A stretch of DNA of 45,000 nt, from assembly GCF_001682855.1 (NCBI RefSeq), contig NZ_MAQW01000008.1, forward strand, positions 1 through 45,000, written 5' to 3'. Shown here in pieces: positions 1-9,379 of the stretch. Source of the DNA: Bacillus sp. FJAT-27264 (GTDB lineage Bacteria; Bacillota; Bacilli; Paenibacillales; Paenibacillaceae). A model generated the notes under the pieces. That model ran no database searches. It worked only from the letters and a program-made list of their open reading frames with translations, and was not told the origin of the DNA. How positions within the stretch are numbered: the stretch's first letter is position 1; each line of letters starts with the position of its first letter. The position numbers were made by a program, and so were the translations under genes.

Positions 1-206
1 CAACAAGGGCTTTTTTGTGTTTTAAGAATAAAATAAATAAAAAGTGATAAAGGTTATTTTTGTTAAATACAGGTTGTATTACCTTTTCGACGTGTTTGAA
101 GGGTGGATAGAACCGCTATCTTTGTCCGCCTACTGTGGACTTTTGTCCAAGAATTCGCTTACCCGTACAGGCAAATTTTAATCCTATATTTGATGATGTA
201 ATATTC

Positions 207-235
207 TTGACAGTGCAAATGCCCTTTGCTAAGAT
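207..235 (+). promoter_or_regulatory. guaB: guaB sigma-A promoter
   Basis: A consensus -35 TTGACA (207-212) and a -10 TAAGAT (230-235) are separated by exactly 17 bp. This predicts a leader of about 165 nt before guaB. The leader holds a small hairpin followed by a T-run near 331-349 (ACTC/GAGT around GATC), too weak to call an attenuator. The first 200 bases hold no gene I can support; bases 1-20 may be the tail of an upstream terminator. Confidence 0.75.
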
Positions 236-244
236 AGGCAATAA

Positions 245-1867
<1,623 letters not shown>

Positions 1868-1890
1868 TGGAATAGAATGACTAAATAATG

Positions 1891-1928
1891 GACAGACCGG
1901 GCGATTTTCGCCGGGTCTGTCTTTTTTT
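1891..1928 (+). terminator. Rho-independent terminator after guaB
   Basis: A 13-bp GC-rich stem (GACAGACC... paired with ...GGTCTGTC) with a TTTT-containing loop is followed by seven T residues. Confidence 0.9.
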
Positions 1929-1992
1929 GCAGGTACCCCTGTGTTAGAATAGAACAAGCATTGAAATGAGTTTCAAAGGAGAGTAGTAATCA

Positions 1993-3393
1993 TTGAAGCA
2001 CAAGAAAAAACAATTCAGCGGTAAACAATTCGTGATTAAGACAGCAACGGTAGGTTTGCTTTTAAATATGCTTTTGGCACCTTCGATTCCGGCCGCTTTG
2101 GCCGAAGCGGTGAAGACGCCAGCTACAACAGATTCGGGTAAAACGCCCACCACGAAAGCTGTAACGAGTACAGCCTCCAAAATTCCTTCTGTAGATTCCC
2201 TAGGTCTGAATGTACGGTCGGCCGTTCTAATGGAACCTACTACAGGTGAAATCCTAATGTCTCTAAATGCGGATGTTCCACTTCCTCCGGCAAGTATGAC
2301 TAAGATGATGACGGAGTATTTGGTTGCTGATGCTGTGAAGAATGGGCAACTGTCCTGGGATCAAAAGGTTGTCGTGCAGGAGAACGCATCCAAACAAGTG
2401 GGTTCCCGCATTTTCCTCGCTCAAGGTGATGAGCATACAGTAGAAGAGCTGTATATAGCGATGGCAGTTGGTTCGGCCAACGATGCTACCGTGGCTTTGG
2501 CTGAGCTGGTATCCGGTTCGGAGCAGCAATTTGTAGAGCTCATGAATCAGACGGCACAAAAAATGGGAATGAAGACGGCGTATTTTATTAACTCTACAGG
2601 CCTTAGCCGGGCGGATATGCCAGCGAAATTCCGTCCAGAAAGTGACCGTGAGACCGTAATGTCTGCTATGGATGCTGCGATTCTTGCTAGATATATTGTT
2701 ACCGATCACCCGGACTTTAATAAGTTCACAACTATTCAATCTTATAAATTCCGTGAACGTGATAAGAAACCGATCGTTAACTACAATTGGATGCTAGAAT
2801 CGAATAAGGATATCGCCAACTTTAAGGCTTACGCTTATCCCGGTCTTGACGGACTTAAGACAGGTCATACTGCCAGCGCTGGGAACTGCTTTACAGGTAC
2901 GGCTGTCCGCGATGGCATGCGCTTGATCAGTGTGGTTATGGGAGCAAACACCGAAGCGCATCGTTTCACCGAGACGAAAAAGGTTCTTGACTATGGATTT
3001 AACAACTTTGAGATTAAGCAGGTTATTGCACCAAAGGCCGTGATTCAAGGTACTGAAACAGTGCCAGTGTTAAAAGGGAAGAATAAAGAAGTACCGGTAG
3101 TTACAGATCAAGGCGTAACATTTATCGTACCTAAAGGAACGACTGCTCCAAAAATTGAGACCACTGTTCAGACCAATGATCCGGCGACTCTGGTTGCTCC
3201 TATTGCTACCTCCTCCAAGGTCGGCAAGGTGACGTATACTTACAAAGTAGACGGCATGGATCTCGTTCAACAAAAGACTGTGAATTTGATTACGGCAGAA
3301 GAAGCTGAAAAAGCGGGCTGGTTCAAGTTATTGCTTAGAGCAATAGGCGAATTTTTCGGTGATCTATTTAGCGGAATCAAGAACTTGTTCTAA
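1993..3393 (+). CDS. dacA: D-alanyl-D-alanine carboxypeptidase (PBP5 type)
   Basis: This low-molecular-weight PBP trims the terminal D-Ala from peptidoglycan pentapeptides outside the membrane. The start is TTG 1993 with AAAGGAGA about 9 bases upstream. A signal peptide covers about residues 1-37, with lysines, a hydrophobic core and a cut near ALA-EA. The peptidase S11 motifs are present in order: SMTK (SxxK), SAN (SxN) and KTG in GLKTGHTASAG. A PBP5_C-type beta domain follows, then a C-terminal amphipathic helix (about the last 25 residues, FKLLLRAIGEFFGDLF) that anchors such enzymes to the membrane. The length of 466 aa is typical. Gene order guaB-dacA-pdxS is ancestral for Bacillales. Confidence 0.95.
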   Translation: MKHKKKQFSGKQFVIKTATVGLLLNMLLAPSIPAALAEAVKTPATTDSGKTPTTKAVTSTASKIPSVDSLGLNVRSAVLMEPTTGEILMSLNADVPLPPASMTKMMTEYLVADAVKNGQLSWDQKVVVQENASKQVGSRIFLAQGDEHTVEELYIAMAVGSANDATVALAELVSGSEQQFVELMNQTAQKMGMKTAYFINSTGLSRADMPAKFRPESDRETVMSAMDAAILARYIVTDHPDFNKFTTIQSYKFRERDKKPIVNYNWMLESNKDIANFKAYAYPGLDGLKTGHTASAGNCFTGTAVRDGMRLISVVMGANTEAHRFTETKKVLDYGFNNFEIKQVIAPKAVIQGTETVPVLKGKNKEVPVVTDQGVTFIVPKGTTAPKIETTVQTNDPATLVAPIATSSKVGKVTYTYKVDGMDLVQQKTVNLITAEEAEKAGWFKLLLRAIGEFFGDLFSGIKNLF

Positions 3394-3435
3394 GGAATTT
3401 TTTGTCTAATGAAGTAGATAATCCGAGTTAACGGG

Positions 3436-3464
3436 TTGTATATTTACGCTTCATGCAGTAAAAT
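3436..3464 (+). promoter_or_regulatory. Promoter of the pdxS/pdxT unit
   Basis: TTGTAT (3436-3441), a 17-bp spacer and TAAAAT (3459-3464) lie upstream of the broken pdxS. The promoter looks intact, so pdxT may still be transcribed. Confidence 0.6.
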
Positions 3465-3498
3465 TACAAGTTAGATTAATGATAGTCAATCGGGAGGC

Positions 3499-4115
3499 AT
3501 GGACTGCAAACAGGAACATCGCGAGTGAACTGAGGCATGGCAGAAATGCAAAAAGGCGGCTTTATTATGGACGCCATGAATGCAGAACAAGCAAAGATTG
3601 CCGAGGCTGCGGATGCAGTTGCCGTTATGGTTCTGGAACGCGTACCTTCCGATATTTGTGCAGCAGGTGACGTAGCGCGGATCGGTCATTACGTTGAAGG
3701 GAAGGTCCTGAAGTCCTTGGGTGTGGACTATCTTGACGAGAGTGAAGTGTTGACTCTGGCTGATGAAGTATTCCATATTGATAAACGTGAATTTACCGTT
3801 CTATTCGTTTGTGGTGTGAAGGATCTGGGTGAAGCTCTCCTACGTATTAATGAAGAAGCATCCATGATTCGGACTAAGGGCGAACCAGGAACAGGTAATA
3901 TTGTTGAAGCGGTACGTCATATGCACTTTATCAATAGCCAAATCCGTAAAGTGACTAACCTTTCCAAAGATGTGCTTTATAATGAAGCAAAAACACTTGG
4001 TGTTCCTTATGAGCTGCTGCTTGAAGTTCATGAGCTGGGTAAGCTTCCGGTGGTTAACTTTGCCGCAGGCGGTGTAGCCACACCGGCTGAGCGTATGTCG
4101 GAGCGTGGCCGTTAA
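3499..4115 (+). pseudogene. pdxS: Degenerate PdxS (PLP synthase lyase subunit)
   Basis: PdxS makes pyridoxal 5'-phosphate from ribose 5-phosphate, glyceraldehyde 3-phosphate and ammonia, and is normally about 293 aa. Here only a 192-codon frame (ATG 3537 to TAA 4115) is open. Upstream, in the same frame, the family N-terminus is readable (QTGTSRV) but is cut by TGA at 3531-3533, where the family has Arg. The start is also lost: either a CTG now stands at 3504 behind GGGAGG, or one base is missing after ATG 3499. Compared with the family, two in-frame segments are absent: about 23 residues after GDVAR, including the Schiff-base Lys of VMAKARIGH, and about 68 residues between VATPA and ERMSERG. 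Conserved residues are also changed (for example ADICAAGD for DIRAAGG and VLFVCG for VPFVCG). [17 protein letters not shown] survives. A functional lyase is very unlikely. Confidence 0.88.
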
Positions 4116-4132
4116 TAGAGAGAGGGTTCAGG

Positions 4133-4717
4133 ATGAAGATAGGAGTGCTGGCGCTACAGGGCGCAGTAACAGAACATATCGTCGCTATTGAGAAGACCGG
4201 TGCTGTAGGCTTACCGATTAAGCGGGTAGAGCAGCTGGAAGAGGTTGAGGGGCTTATCATCCCTGGCGGTGAGAGTACTACGATCGGCAAGCTGATGCGC
4301 AAGTACGGCTTCATTGAAGCGATCCGTGACTTTTCTAGCCAAGGCAAGCCCATATTTGGAACCTGTGCCGGTCTGATCGTACTCGCAAAACGCATTGCCG
4401 GTGGTGAGCCTAGGCATTTGGAGCTGATGGATATTACCGTAGCTCGGAATGCATTTGGCCGCCAACGGGAAAGCTTTGAATGTGATCTCGAGGTCAAAGG
4501 GATTAATGAAGCGGTTCGTGCTGTATTCATCCGTGCCCCTCTTATTACTGAGGTGGGGCCTAAGGTCGAGGTTCTTACTGTCTATAACAATGAAATTGTA
4601 ACTGCACGCGAGGGCAACCTGCTGGTCTCCTCTTTTCACCCGGAATTAACTGACGATTACAGGCTGCATCAATATTTTACAGATATGGTTCATATCGTCG
4701 GTATAGCTAATAAATAG
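4133..4717 (+). CDS. pdxT: PLP synthase glutaminase subunit
   Basis: PdxT hydrolyses glutamine and channels ammonia to PdxS in the PLP synthase complex; glutaminase activity normally needs PdxS binding. The 194-aa protein is full length. The class I glutaminase elements are intact: the PGGESTT oxyanion loop, the nucleophile Cys in GTCAGLI, RAP in FIRAPLI and the His/Glu pair in SFHPEL. The start is ATG 4133 with GAGAGGG upstream, 17 bp after the pdxS remnant. The sequence shows no decay even though its partner gene next door is broken, which implies a second pdxS elsewhere or very recent loss. Confidence 0.94.
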   Translation: MKIGVLALQGAVTEHIVAIEKTGAVGLPIKRVEQLEEVEGLIIPGGESTTIGKLMRKYGFIEAIRDFSSQGKPIFGTCAGLIVLAKRIAGGEPRHLELMDITVARNAFGRQRESFECDLEVKGINEAVRAVFIRAPLITEVGPKVEVLTVYNNEIVTAREGNLLVSSFHPELTDDYRLHQYFTDMVHIVGIANK

Positions 4718-4735
4718 AGTTGCATATAAGAACAT

Positions 4736-4778
4736 CTTGACTCTTTCAATGCTCTAACAGGCCATTGAAAGAGTTAAG
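4736..4778 (+). promoter_or_regulatory. Long stem-loop in the pdxT-serS gap
   Basis: Arms 4736-4751 and 4763-4778 pair over 16 bp with one G-U pair and an 11-nt loop. The bases after it (GCTGTTTTC) are only a weak T-run, so it could be a poor terminator for pdxT, an attenuator or an mRNA-stability element. No T-box core is seen. Confidence 0.6.
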
Positions 4779-4801
4779 GCTGTTTTCAGGAGGGAAACTT
4801 T

Positions 4802-6091
4802 GTGTTGGATGTAAAAATATTGCGCAGTGATTATGCCCGCGTAGAAGAAGCTCTTGAGAAACGTGGGAAATCACAAGATTTGATTACAGAATTCCCGGCG
4901 CTTGATTTGCGCCGCCGTGAGGTACTGCAAGAGACGGAAGGTCTTAAAAACCGTCGGAATACGGTATCTGCAGAGGTAGCCAAGAAGAAGAAGAACGGTG
5001 AACCTGCAGAGGATCTGATAACTGAAATGCGTACGGTAGCTGACCGTATTAAAGAATTGGATGATGAGGTACGTGAGCTGGAAGTCAAAATCTCCGAGCT
5101 GACGATGAATATACCGAATATTCCCCATGAATCCGTACCGGTTGGAAAGTCTGAGGAAGAGAATGTCGAAATTCGCCGGTGGTCACAACCGAAGGAATTC
5201 GGGTTCACGCCAAAATCCCACTGGGAGCTGGCACAGCAGCTGGATATTATTGATTTTGAAGCGGCAGCGAAAGTCACAGGTTCGCGTTTTGTTTTCTACA
5301 AAGGCCTTGGAGCTCGTCTGGAGCGCGCGTTGATCAACTTTATGATGGATCTGCACAGCGGAGAACATCAATATGAAGAAATGCTGCCACCTTACATTGT
5401 CAATAAGGACAGCCTTTATGGAACAGGACAACTGCCTAAGTTCGAGGAAGATCTCTTCAAGCTGCGGGATACAGAGTATTACCTGATTCCGACAGCTGAA
5501 GTTCCAGTTACTAACTACTACCGTGAAGAAATCTTGACAGCTGCTGACCTGCCCAAATACCACGTGGCTTACAGCTCTTGCTTCCGTTCTGAAGCCGGAT
5601 CTGCTGGACGTGATACGCGCGGCTTGATTCGCCAGCATCAATTTAACAAGGTAGAACTGGTCAAAATCACCTCTGCCGAGACTTCCTATGAAGAGCTTGA
5701 GAAAATGACGGCTGACGCTGAACGTGTCTTGCAACTGCTGGGTCTCCCTTATCGTGTACTAGGACTCTGTACAGGCGATATGGGCTTCACCGCGGCTAAA
5801 ACATACGATTTGGAGGTTTGGCTACCTGAAAGCGGAATGTACCGTGAGATATCTTCCTGTTCCAATACAGAGGACTTCCAGGCCCGCCGTGCCAATATTC
5901 GTTACCGCAAGGAGCCTAAAGCTAAACCGGAATTCGTACATACGCTGAACGGATCGGCACTGGCTATCGGACGGACGGTTGCCGCTATTTTGGAGAACTA
6001 TCAGCAGGAAGATGGTAGTGTACAAATTCCAGAATGCCTGCAGCCGTACATGCGGAATGTGAAATCCATTACTCCAAAATCGGCTCAATAA
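4802..6091 (+). CDS. serS: Seryl-tRNA synthetase
   Basis: SerS charges tRNA-Ser with serine and supplies Ser-tRNA for selenocysteine where used. The start is GTG 4802 with AGGAGGG 7 bases upstream. At 429 aa it has the usual length. Residues 1-110 form the charged helical-hairpin arm that grips the tRNA-Ser variable arm. The class II catalytic core follows, with motif 2 [17 protein letters not shown] and motif 3 [20 protein letters not shown] cognate tRNA-Ser gene lies 66 bp downstream, as in B. subtilis. Confidence 0.97.
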   Translation: MLDVKILRSDYARVEEALEKRGKSQDLITEFPALDLRRREVLQETEGLKNRRNTVSAEVAKKKKNGEPAEDLITEMRTVADRIKELDDEVRELEVKISELTMNIPNIPHESVPVGKSEEENVEIRRWSQPKEFGFTPKSHWELAQQLDIIDFEAAAKVTGSRFVFYKGLGARLERALINFMMDLHSGEHQYEEMLPPYIVNKDSLYGTGQLPKFEEDLFKLRDTEYYLIPTAEVPVTNYYREEILTAADLPKYHVAYSSCFRSEAGSAGRDTRGLIRQHQFNKVELVKITSAETSYEELEKMTADAERVLQLLGLPYRVLGLCTGDMGFTAAKTYDLEVWLPESGMYREISSCSNTEDFQARRANIRYRKEPKAKPEFVHTLNGSALAIGRTVAAILENYQQEDGSVQIPECLQPYMRNVKSITPKSAQ

Positions 6092-6099
6092 TAATATAG

Positions 6100-6129
6100 T
6101 TGCGTAACCTTTGGGTTGTGTGATATAAT
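6100..6129 (+). promoter_or_regulatory. tRNA-Ser promoter
   Basis: TTGCGT (6100-6105) and a perfect TATAAT (6124-6129) are separated by 18 bp, ending 28 bp before the tRNA. Confidence 0.65.
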
Positions 6130-6157
6130 TCCTATTGCATGTGATTTTAGTTTTATT

Positions 6158-6246
6158 GGAGAGGTACCGAAGCGGTCATAACGGGGCGGTCTTGAAAACC
6201 GTTAGGGTGCAAGCCCACATGGGTTCGAATCCCATCCTCTCCGCCA
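6158..6246 (+). tRNA. tRNA-Ser (anticodon UGA)
   Basis: Acceptor arms GGAGAGG and CCTCTCC pair perfectly. Discriminator G is followed by an encoded CCA. The anticodon loop CTTGAAA gives UGA, the T loop is GGTTCGAATCC, and a long class II variable arm (TAGGGTGCAAGCCCACA region) identifies serine. It reads UCN codons, mainly UCA. Confidence 0.97.
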
Positions 6247-6281
6247 TTTATTTTCAAGAACATCATTAATATAACGAATCG

Positions 6282-6312
6282 AAGCTGTCTCCTCATGGAG
6301 GCAGCTTTTTTT
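6282..6312 (+). terminator. Terminator after tRNA-Ser
   Basis: AAGCTGTCTCC and GGAGGCAGCTT pair over 11 bp with one G-U, a TCAT loop and a T-run. Confidence 0.9.
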
Positions 6313-6328
6313 GTTCGTTTTCATTCGA

Positions 6329-6358
6329 GAATAAAAAGATGGGTTTCTCGGCAATGTA
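6329..6358 (+). promoter_or_regulatory. Possible sigma-G/sigma-F (forespore) promoter
   Basis: GAATA (6329-6333), an 18-bp gap and CAATGTA (6352-6358) resemble the forespore pattern GYATR-N18-CATNNTA with one mismatch in each box. A spore-protein gene downstream supports it. The -10 sits close to the next ribosome binding site, so the leader would be very short. Confidence 0.35.
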
Positions 6359-6383
6359 TTAGAGAAGGAGGGTGATTATAACA

Positions 6384-6725
6384 ATGAACCGAGATATGCA
6401 ATTGGATCAACAGCAATTGGTCTCTGCTTGGCAGGAACGTTTGCCAGCGCTTATGGAGGATGGCGACAGCTTCACCGTGCAAGGAGACGCCGCAGACCGC
6501 ACCAGCCTGCTAATTCATTTTAATGCAGCAGGACATCAGGATTACTCACTGGATTTTCGCTGCACGTATGTAGACAGCAGGGAGGTAGCTGTGAACCTGA
6601 TTGATGTGGAACAAGCAGGACGGCATATAGATGAGCATACGGATGCCGTACAGGGCCTGGCACAGCAGTATGCGCGGCAGATACATGAATGCGCACAGGC
6701 TTTGAAAGATATTACTAACCCTTAG
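6384..6725 (+). CDS. Conserved hypothetical protein, cytosolic
   Basis: I do not recognise this family. The frame opens at GTG 6372, but ATG 6384 has AAGGAGGG (6365-6372) at good spacing and is the better start, giving 113 aa. The product is acidic and soluble, with no signal peptide or membrane segment. It reads as a compact alpha/beta protein, with a central beta-rich stretch (SLLIHFNAAGHQDYSLDF) and a C-terminal helix rich in Gln and His. It lies 11 bp upstream of an sspP-like gene and probably shares its transcript, so a sporulation role is possible but unproven. Confidence 0.7.
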   Translation: MNRDMQLDQQQLVSAWQERLPALMEDGDSFTVQGDAADRTSLLIHFNAAGHQDYSLDFRCTYVDSREVAVNLIDVEQAGRHIDEHTDAVQGLAQQYARQIHECAQALKDITNP

Positions 6726-6736
6726 GAGGAGAGCGC

Positions 6737-6889
6737 ATGAGCAAACCTAAAACGATTCAGGTTCCAGGAACGCAGAATTCGGGAAGAAGTCGCAAAGAGG
6801 AGCCTAAATCTAATGGACAGGAGCCACTTTCCGGTTCGAAAAAAGTGAAGCAGGCCAACCATGTGGATCATCATAATCCACAAGGATAA
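6737..6889 (+). CDS. sspP: Small acid-soluble spore protein P family
   Basis: This 50-aa ORF starts at ATG 6737 with TAGGAGGA upstream. The C-terminal half (GQEPLSGSKKVKQANH) closely resembles the PEPLxGSKKVKNRNHTR signature of Bacillus SspP. The protein is basic and hydrophilic with no hydrophobic core, as expected of minor spore-core SASPs packaged in the forespore. It follows the unknown gene at 6384 with an 11-bp gap, suggesting an operon under forespore control. Confidence 0.75.
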   Translation: MSKPKTIQVPGTQNSGRSRKEEPKSNGQEPLSGSKKVKQANHVDHHNPQG

Positions 6890-6992
6890 AAATTAAACCG
6901 ACTTTAGTTCTTGAGTAATGTTTCTCAAAATTGTCAAATGGTATATCATTAGGGGAGGGAAACATTTCTTTGCATGGGAGAGGAGATATATA

Positions 6993-8090
6993 ATGTTTAA
7001 AAAATGGGGGCTATCCGCGGCAGCGTTGCTGGTTGCAACAGCTGTAATTCTGCCAGGATGTGCAAGTAAGCAAGAACCACCGAAAGAAGCACTAAAGAAT
7101 GCCGCAGCTAAAGCGGTAACACTCAGCTCTTATGAGCTGAACACCAAATTTGTGGTCAATAATTTATCTATTGATGCACCTACGGATGATCCATCGAGTG
7201 CGATGGCTACGCAGGTAATCAGTATGCTGAAGAACGCAGAGATTTCCGTGGACAGTGTATATCAAGCGGATCCGATGCAAACCGAAGCCACGCTGGTGCT
7301 TAACCTGAAGGGCGATATGGCTATGAGCTTTACTATTCCTATCGTTGCCACTAAAGAAAAAGTGTATATTAAGGTTCCATCTATACCGTTCTTCCCGATT
7401 CCAGAGAACATTGTCGGCAAATTTGTAGAGCTGGATCTCAAAGAACTGGCTGAAAAATCAGGTCAAGAGATCAACACTGCAGCACTGGATACTGAGAAAG
7501 CACGCAAGCTTCAGAGCGAAGTTCTGGACGCTGTTCTGGCTCAGTACGACGAAGCTAAATACTTCAAAGACATCAAACCTAAGGATGCAGGACTTCCCGA
7601 AGGTGTAGATGCGAAACAGGTCATTCAGTTTGGGCTGAACAATGACAACATTAAAGAAGCGATCACGATCTTCATCAATAATGCGCTTCCCAAACTCTTC
7701 GACGTAATCAGCAAGGAAGAATACAAGGATTTGTTGCAAGTAGATCCTGCGGATCTAGCTAAAGCTAAAGAGGAGATACTGGCCGGAAAGAATAAAGAAG
7801 AAATTGACAAAGATCTGGCCGATCTCGACAAATACTTAACCATCAACCAGTTCCAGTTCAATACTGCGATCAATAAGGATGATTTCCCGGTGTATCAGAA
7901 TCTTCTGATGGACTTTAAAGTGAACATTCCGGAAGATAGCACAAACATTGGATTGTCGGTAACTGGCAGCAATCAGTATAGCAAAATCAACGAAAAAGCT
8001 GATTTCAAAATCGGTATTCCGCAAGGCGATGCTGTTGTAACATTGGATGAGTTGCAGAAGCAGTTTGGCGGTAGCTCTGATACATTTTAA
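6993..8090 (+). CDS. Putative lipoprotein of unknown function
   Basis: The frame extends upstream to 6918, but ATG 6993 behind AGAGGAGA yields a clean lipoprotein signal: Lys residues, a hydrophobic stretch and a lipobox LPGC with the lipidated Cys at about residue 21. The mature part (about 345 aa) is anchored outside the membrane. It starts with an Ala/Lys-rich helix and has repeated beta-strand patterns, reminiscent of lipoproteins in the LolA/LppX fold group or the DUF6612 group, but no catalytic motif is visible. It stands alone between sspP and a terminator. The lipoprotein call is firm; the function is not known. Confidence 0.85.
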   Translation: MFKKWGLSAAALLVATAVILPGCASKQEPPKEALKNAAAKAVTLSSYELNTKFVVNNLSIDAPTDDPSSAMATQVISMLKNAEISVDSVYQADPMQTEATLVLNLKGDMAMSFTIPIVATKEKVYIKVPSIPFFPIPENIVGKFVELDLKELAEKSGQEINTAALDTEKARKLQSEVLDAVLAQYDEAKYFKDIKPKDAGLPEGVDAKQVIQFGLNNDNIKEAITIFINNALPKLFDVISKEEYKDLLQVDPADLAKAKEEILAGKNKEEIDKDLADLDKYLTINQFQFNTAINKDDFPVYQNLLMDFKVNIPEDSTNIGLSVTGSNQYSKINEKADFKIGIPQGDAVVTLDELQKQFGGSSDTF

Positions 8091-8103
8091 TCGGTAAAAT
8101 ATA

Positions 8104-8146
8104 AAAATCCCGCACGTGCCCTTTAAAGGCATGTGCGGGATTTTTT
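8104..8146. terminator. Bidirectional terminator
   Basis: AAATCCCGCACGTGCC and GGCATGTGCGGGATTT pair over about 16 bp. Flanking A-runs and T-runs serve both the lipoprotein gene (+) and the convergent acetyltransferase gene (-). Confidence 0.9.
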
Positions 8147-8205
8147 AAAAATATAATAATTTATATGTTTTACGCTATAAATCATCTTTATATTTCTACT
8201 TGGCT

Positions 8206-8760
8206 CTACTTCAATTCATCGGCCAGGATGGAAAAGGTCTGGTGATCCTGGTATTCTCCGTTGATTTTAAGGTACTTACGGGCCACGCCTTCGGCTTGAA
8301 AGCCGTTCTTCTTAAGAACCCGTCGGGATCCTTCATTGTGTAGCAGGATACCTGCCTGTACTCTGTGCAGACCCAGTGCGCGGAAGGCATATTCCAATAC
8401 AAGCCTGACAGCTGCAGTCATATAGCCTTTACCTTCAGTGTCCTTATCAATGAAATAGCCGAGGTCTGCATATTGAGCTACTCCACGTGCTACATTAGAC
8501 AAAGTAATTTGGCCAATGAGTTTGCCATCCAGCGCATAAATTCCGAACATATAAGCCCGATCTTGTTCTGCATCGGCAGTCCGTAGGCTTATATGCTGCT
8601 GCTGGGCTTCAAGTGTGAAGAAATCATCGTCCCGCTTCGGCTCAAACGGCTGATGTGCGATTCGGTTGCGCAGGCGTAGAGCAAGCAATTCCTCGGCATC
8701 CTTAAGGGCTAGAGGGGAGAGATAGATTCCTTTGGATGTGCTATACAAAGTGAGTGTCAT
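8206..8760 (-). CDS. GNAT acetyltransferase, RimJ/RimL-like
   Basis: This 184-aa protein has the GNAT fold. The sequence ALKDAEELLALR near the N-terminus, a central GQITLSNVARG strand, the YFIDKDTEGKGYMTAAVRLVLEYAF motif A (acetyl-CoA binding, G-K-G-Y) and the VLKKNGFQAEG motif B all match RimJ/RimL enzymes that acetylate ribosomal or other protein N-termini. The substrate cannot be told from sequence. The start ATG has AGAAGGGAA upstream. It lies 4 bp downstream of tadA on the same strand, so the two are probably cotranscribed. Confidence 0.88.
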   Translation of the reverse strand: MTLTLYSTSKGIYLSPLALKDAEELLALRLRNRIAHQPFEPKRDDDFFTLEAQQQHISLRTADAEQDRAYMFGIYALDGKLIGQITLSNVARGVAQYADLGYFIDKDTEGKGYMTAAVRLVLEYAFRALGLHRVQAGILLHNEGSRRVLKKNGFQAEGVARKYLKINGEYQDHQTFSILADELK

Positions 8761-8764
8761 TGTT

Positions 8765-9313
8765 CTATTCCCTTCTAATATCTTGACTTGCTAACGGAAT
8801 TTCTAATTTGTCGGCTGTGGCCGGCTTGCGGCGCAAACGACGGAAGAAGGAGGTCAACAGTTCAGCGCATTCCTCTTGCAGAATATCCTGTATGACCTCT
8901 GTACGATGATTAAATCGCGGTTCCTCCAGCAGATTCATCAGAGTCCCTGCACAGCCCGCCTTAGGGTCCGTTGTGCCGTATACAGCCAGCGGTACTCTGG
9001 ATTGTACCATCGCGCCTGCACACATGGGACAGGGCTCTAGCGTAACATAAAGTTTGCAATCCAGGAGTCGCCAAGAATTCAGAGCCTGACTGGCTTCCCG
9101 AATGGCTACCATTTCGGCGTGTGCAGTTGAATCCAGTGTGGTCTCCCGAAGATTGTATCCGCGTCCGATGATTTTATCATCATGCACAATAATTGCACCA
9201 ATGGGAACTTCACCAATCGCTTCCGCCTTACGTGCTTCTTCGATTGCATACCTCATCCAATACTCATGAGCGGCTTGTGCATCGACAGGCGGTTCATATT
9301 CTATCTTACTCAA
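8765..9313 (-). CDS. tadA: tRNA-specific adenosine-34 deaminase
   Basis: TadA converts A34 to inosine in tRNA-Arg(ACG), allowing one tRNA to read three codons. The cytidine-deaminase-fold zinc site is complete: HAE at residues 65-67, with Glu67 the proton shuttle, and PCPMC with Cys95 and Cys98. The length of 182 aa is slightly long because of an N-terminal extension and a basic C-terminal tail. In B. subtilis the orthologue yaaJ directly precedes scr-dnaX; here it is about 32 kb from them and faces the other way. Confidence 0.95.
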   Translation of the reverse strand: MSKIEYEPPVDAQAAHEYWMRYAIEEARKAEAIGEVPIGAIIVHDDKIIGRGYNLRETTLDSTAHAEMVAIREASQALNSWRLLDCKLYVTLEPCPMCAGAMVQSRVPLAVYGTTDPKAGCAGTLMNLLEEPRFNHRTEVIQDILQEECAELLTSFFRRLRRKPATADKLEIPLASQDIRRE

Positions 9314-9353
9314 AAGTACATCTTCCCTTCGGATTTTTGTTCCTATTGTTCAA

Positions 9354-9367
9354 CGAACAAATATTCG
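9354..9367. promoter_or_regulatory. LexA (SOS box)-like palindrome
   Basis: CGAACAAATATTCG is a near-perfect palindrome close to the Bacillota SOS box (CGAAC-N4-GTTCG, one substitution). Read on the minus strand it is CGAATATTTGTTCG, similar to boxes at recA-type promoters. It lies 41 bp upstream of the tadA start and 258 bp upstream of the kinase. Confidence 0.45.
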
Positions 9368-9379
9368 TTCTGAACAAAT

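Noticed and set aside
1..206. Short ORFs upstream of guaB
   Set aside because: They lack ribosome binding sites and overlap the promoter and leader region.
4718..4801. T-box riboswitch upstream of serS
   Set aside because: The gap is too short and the AGGGTGGNACCGCG core is absent.
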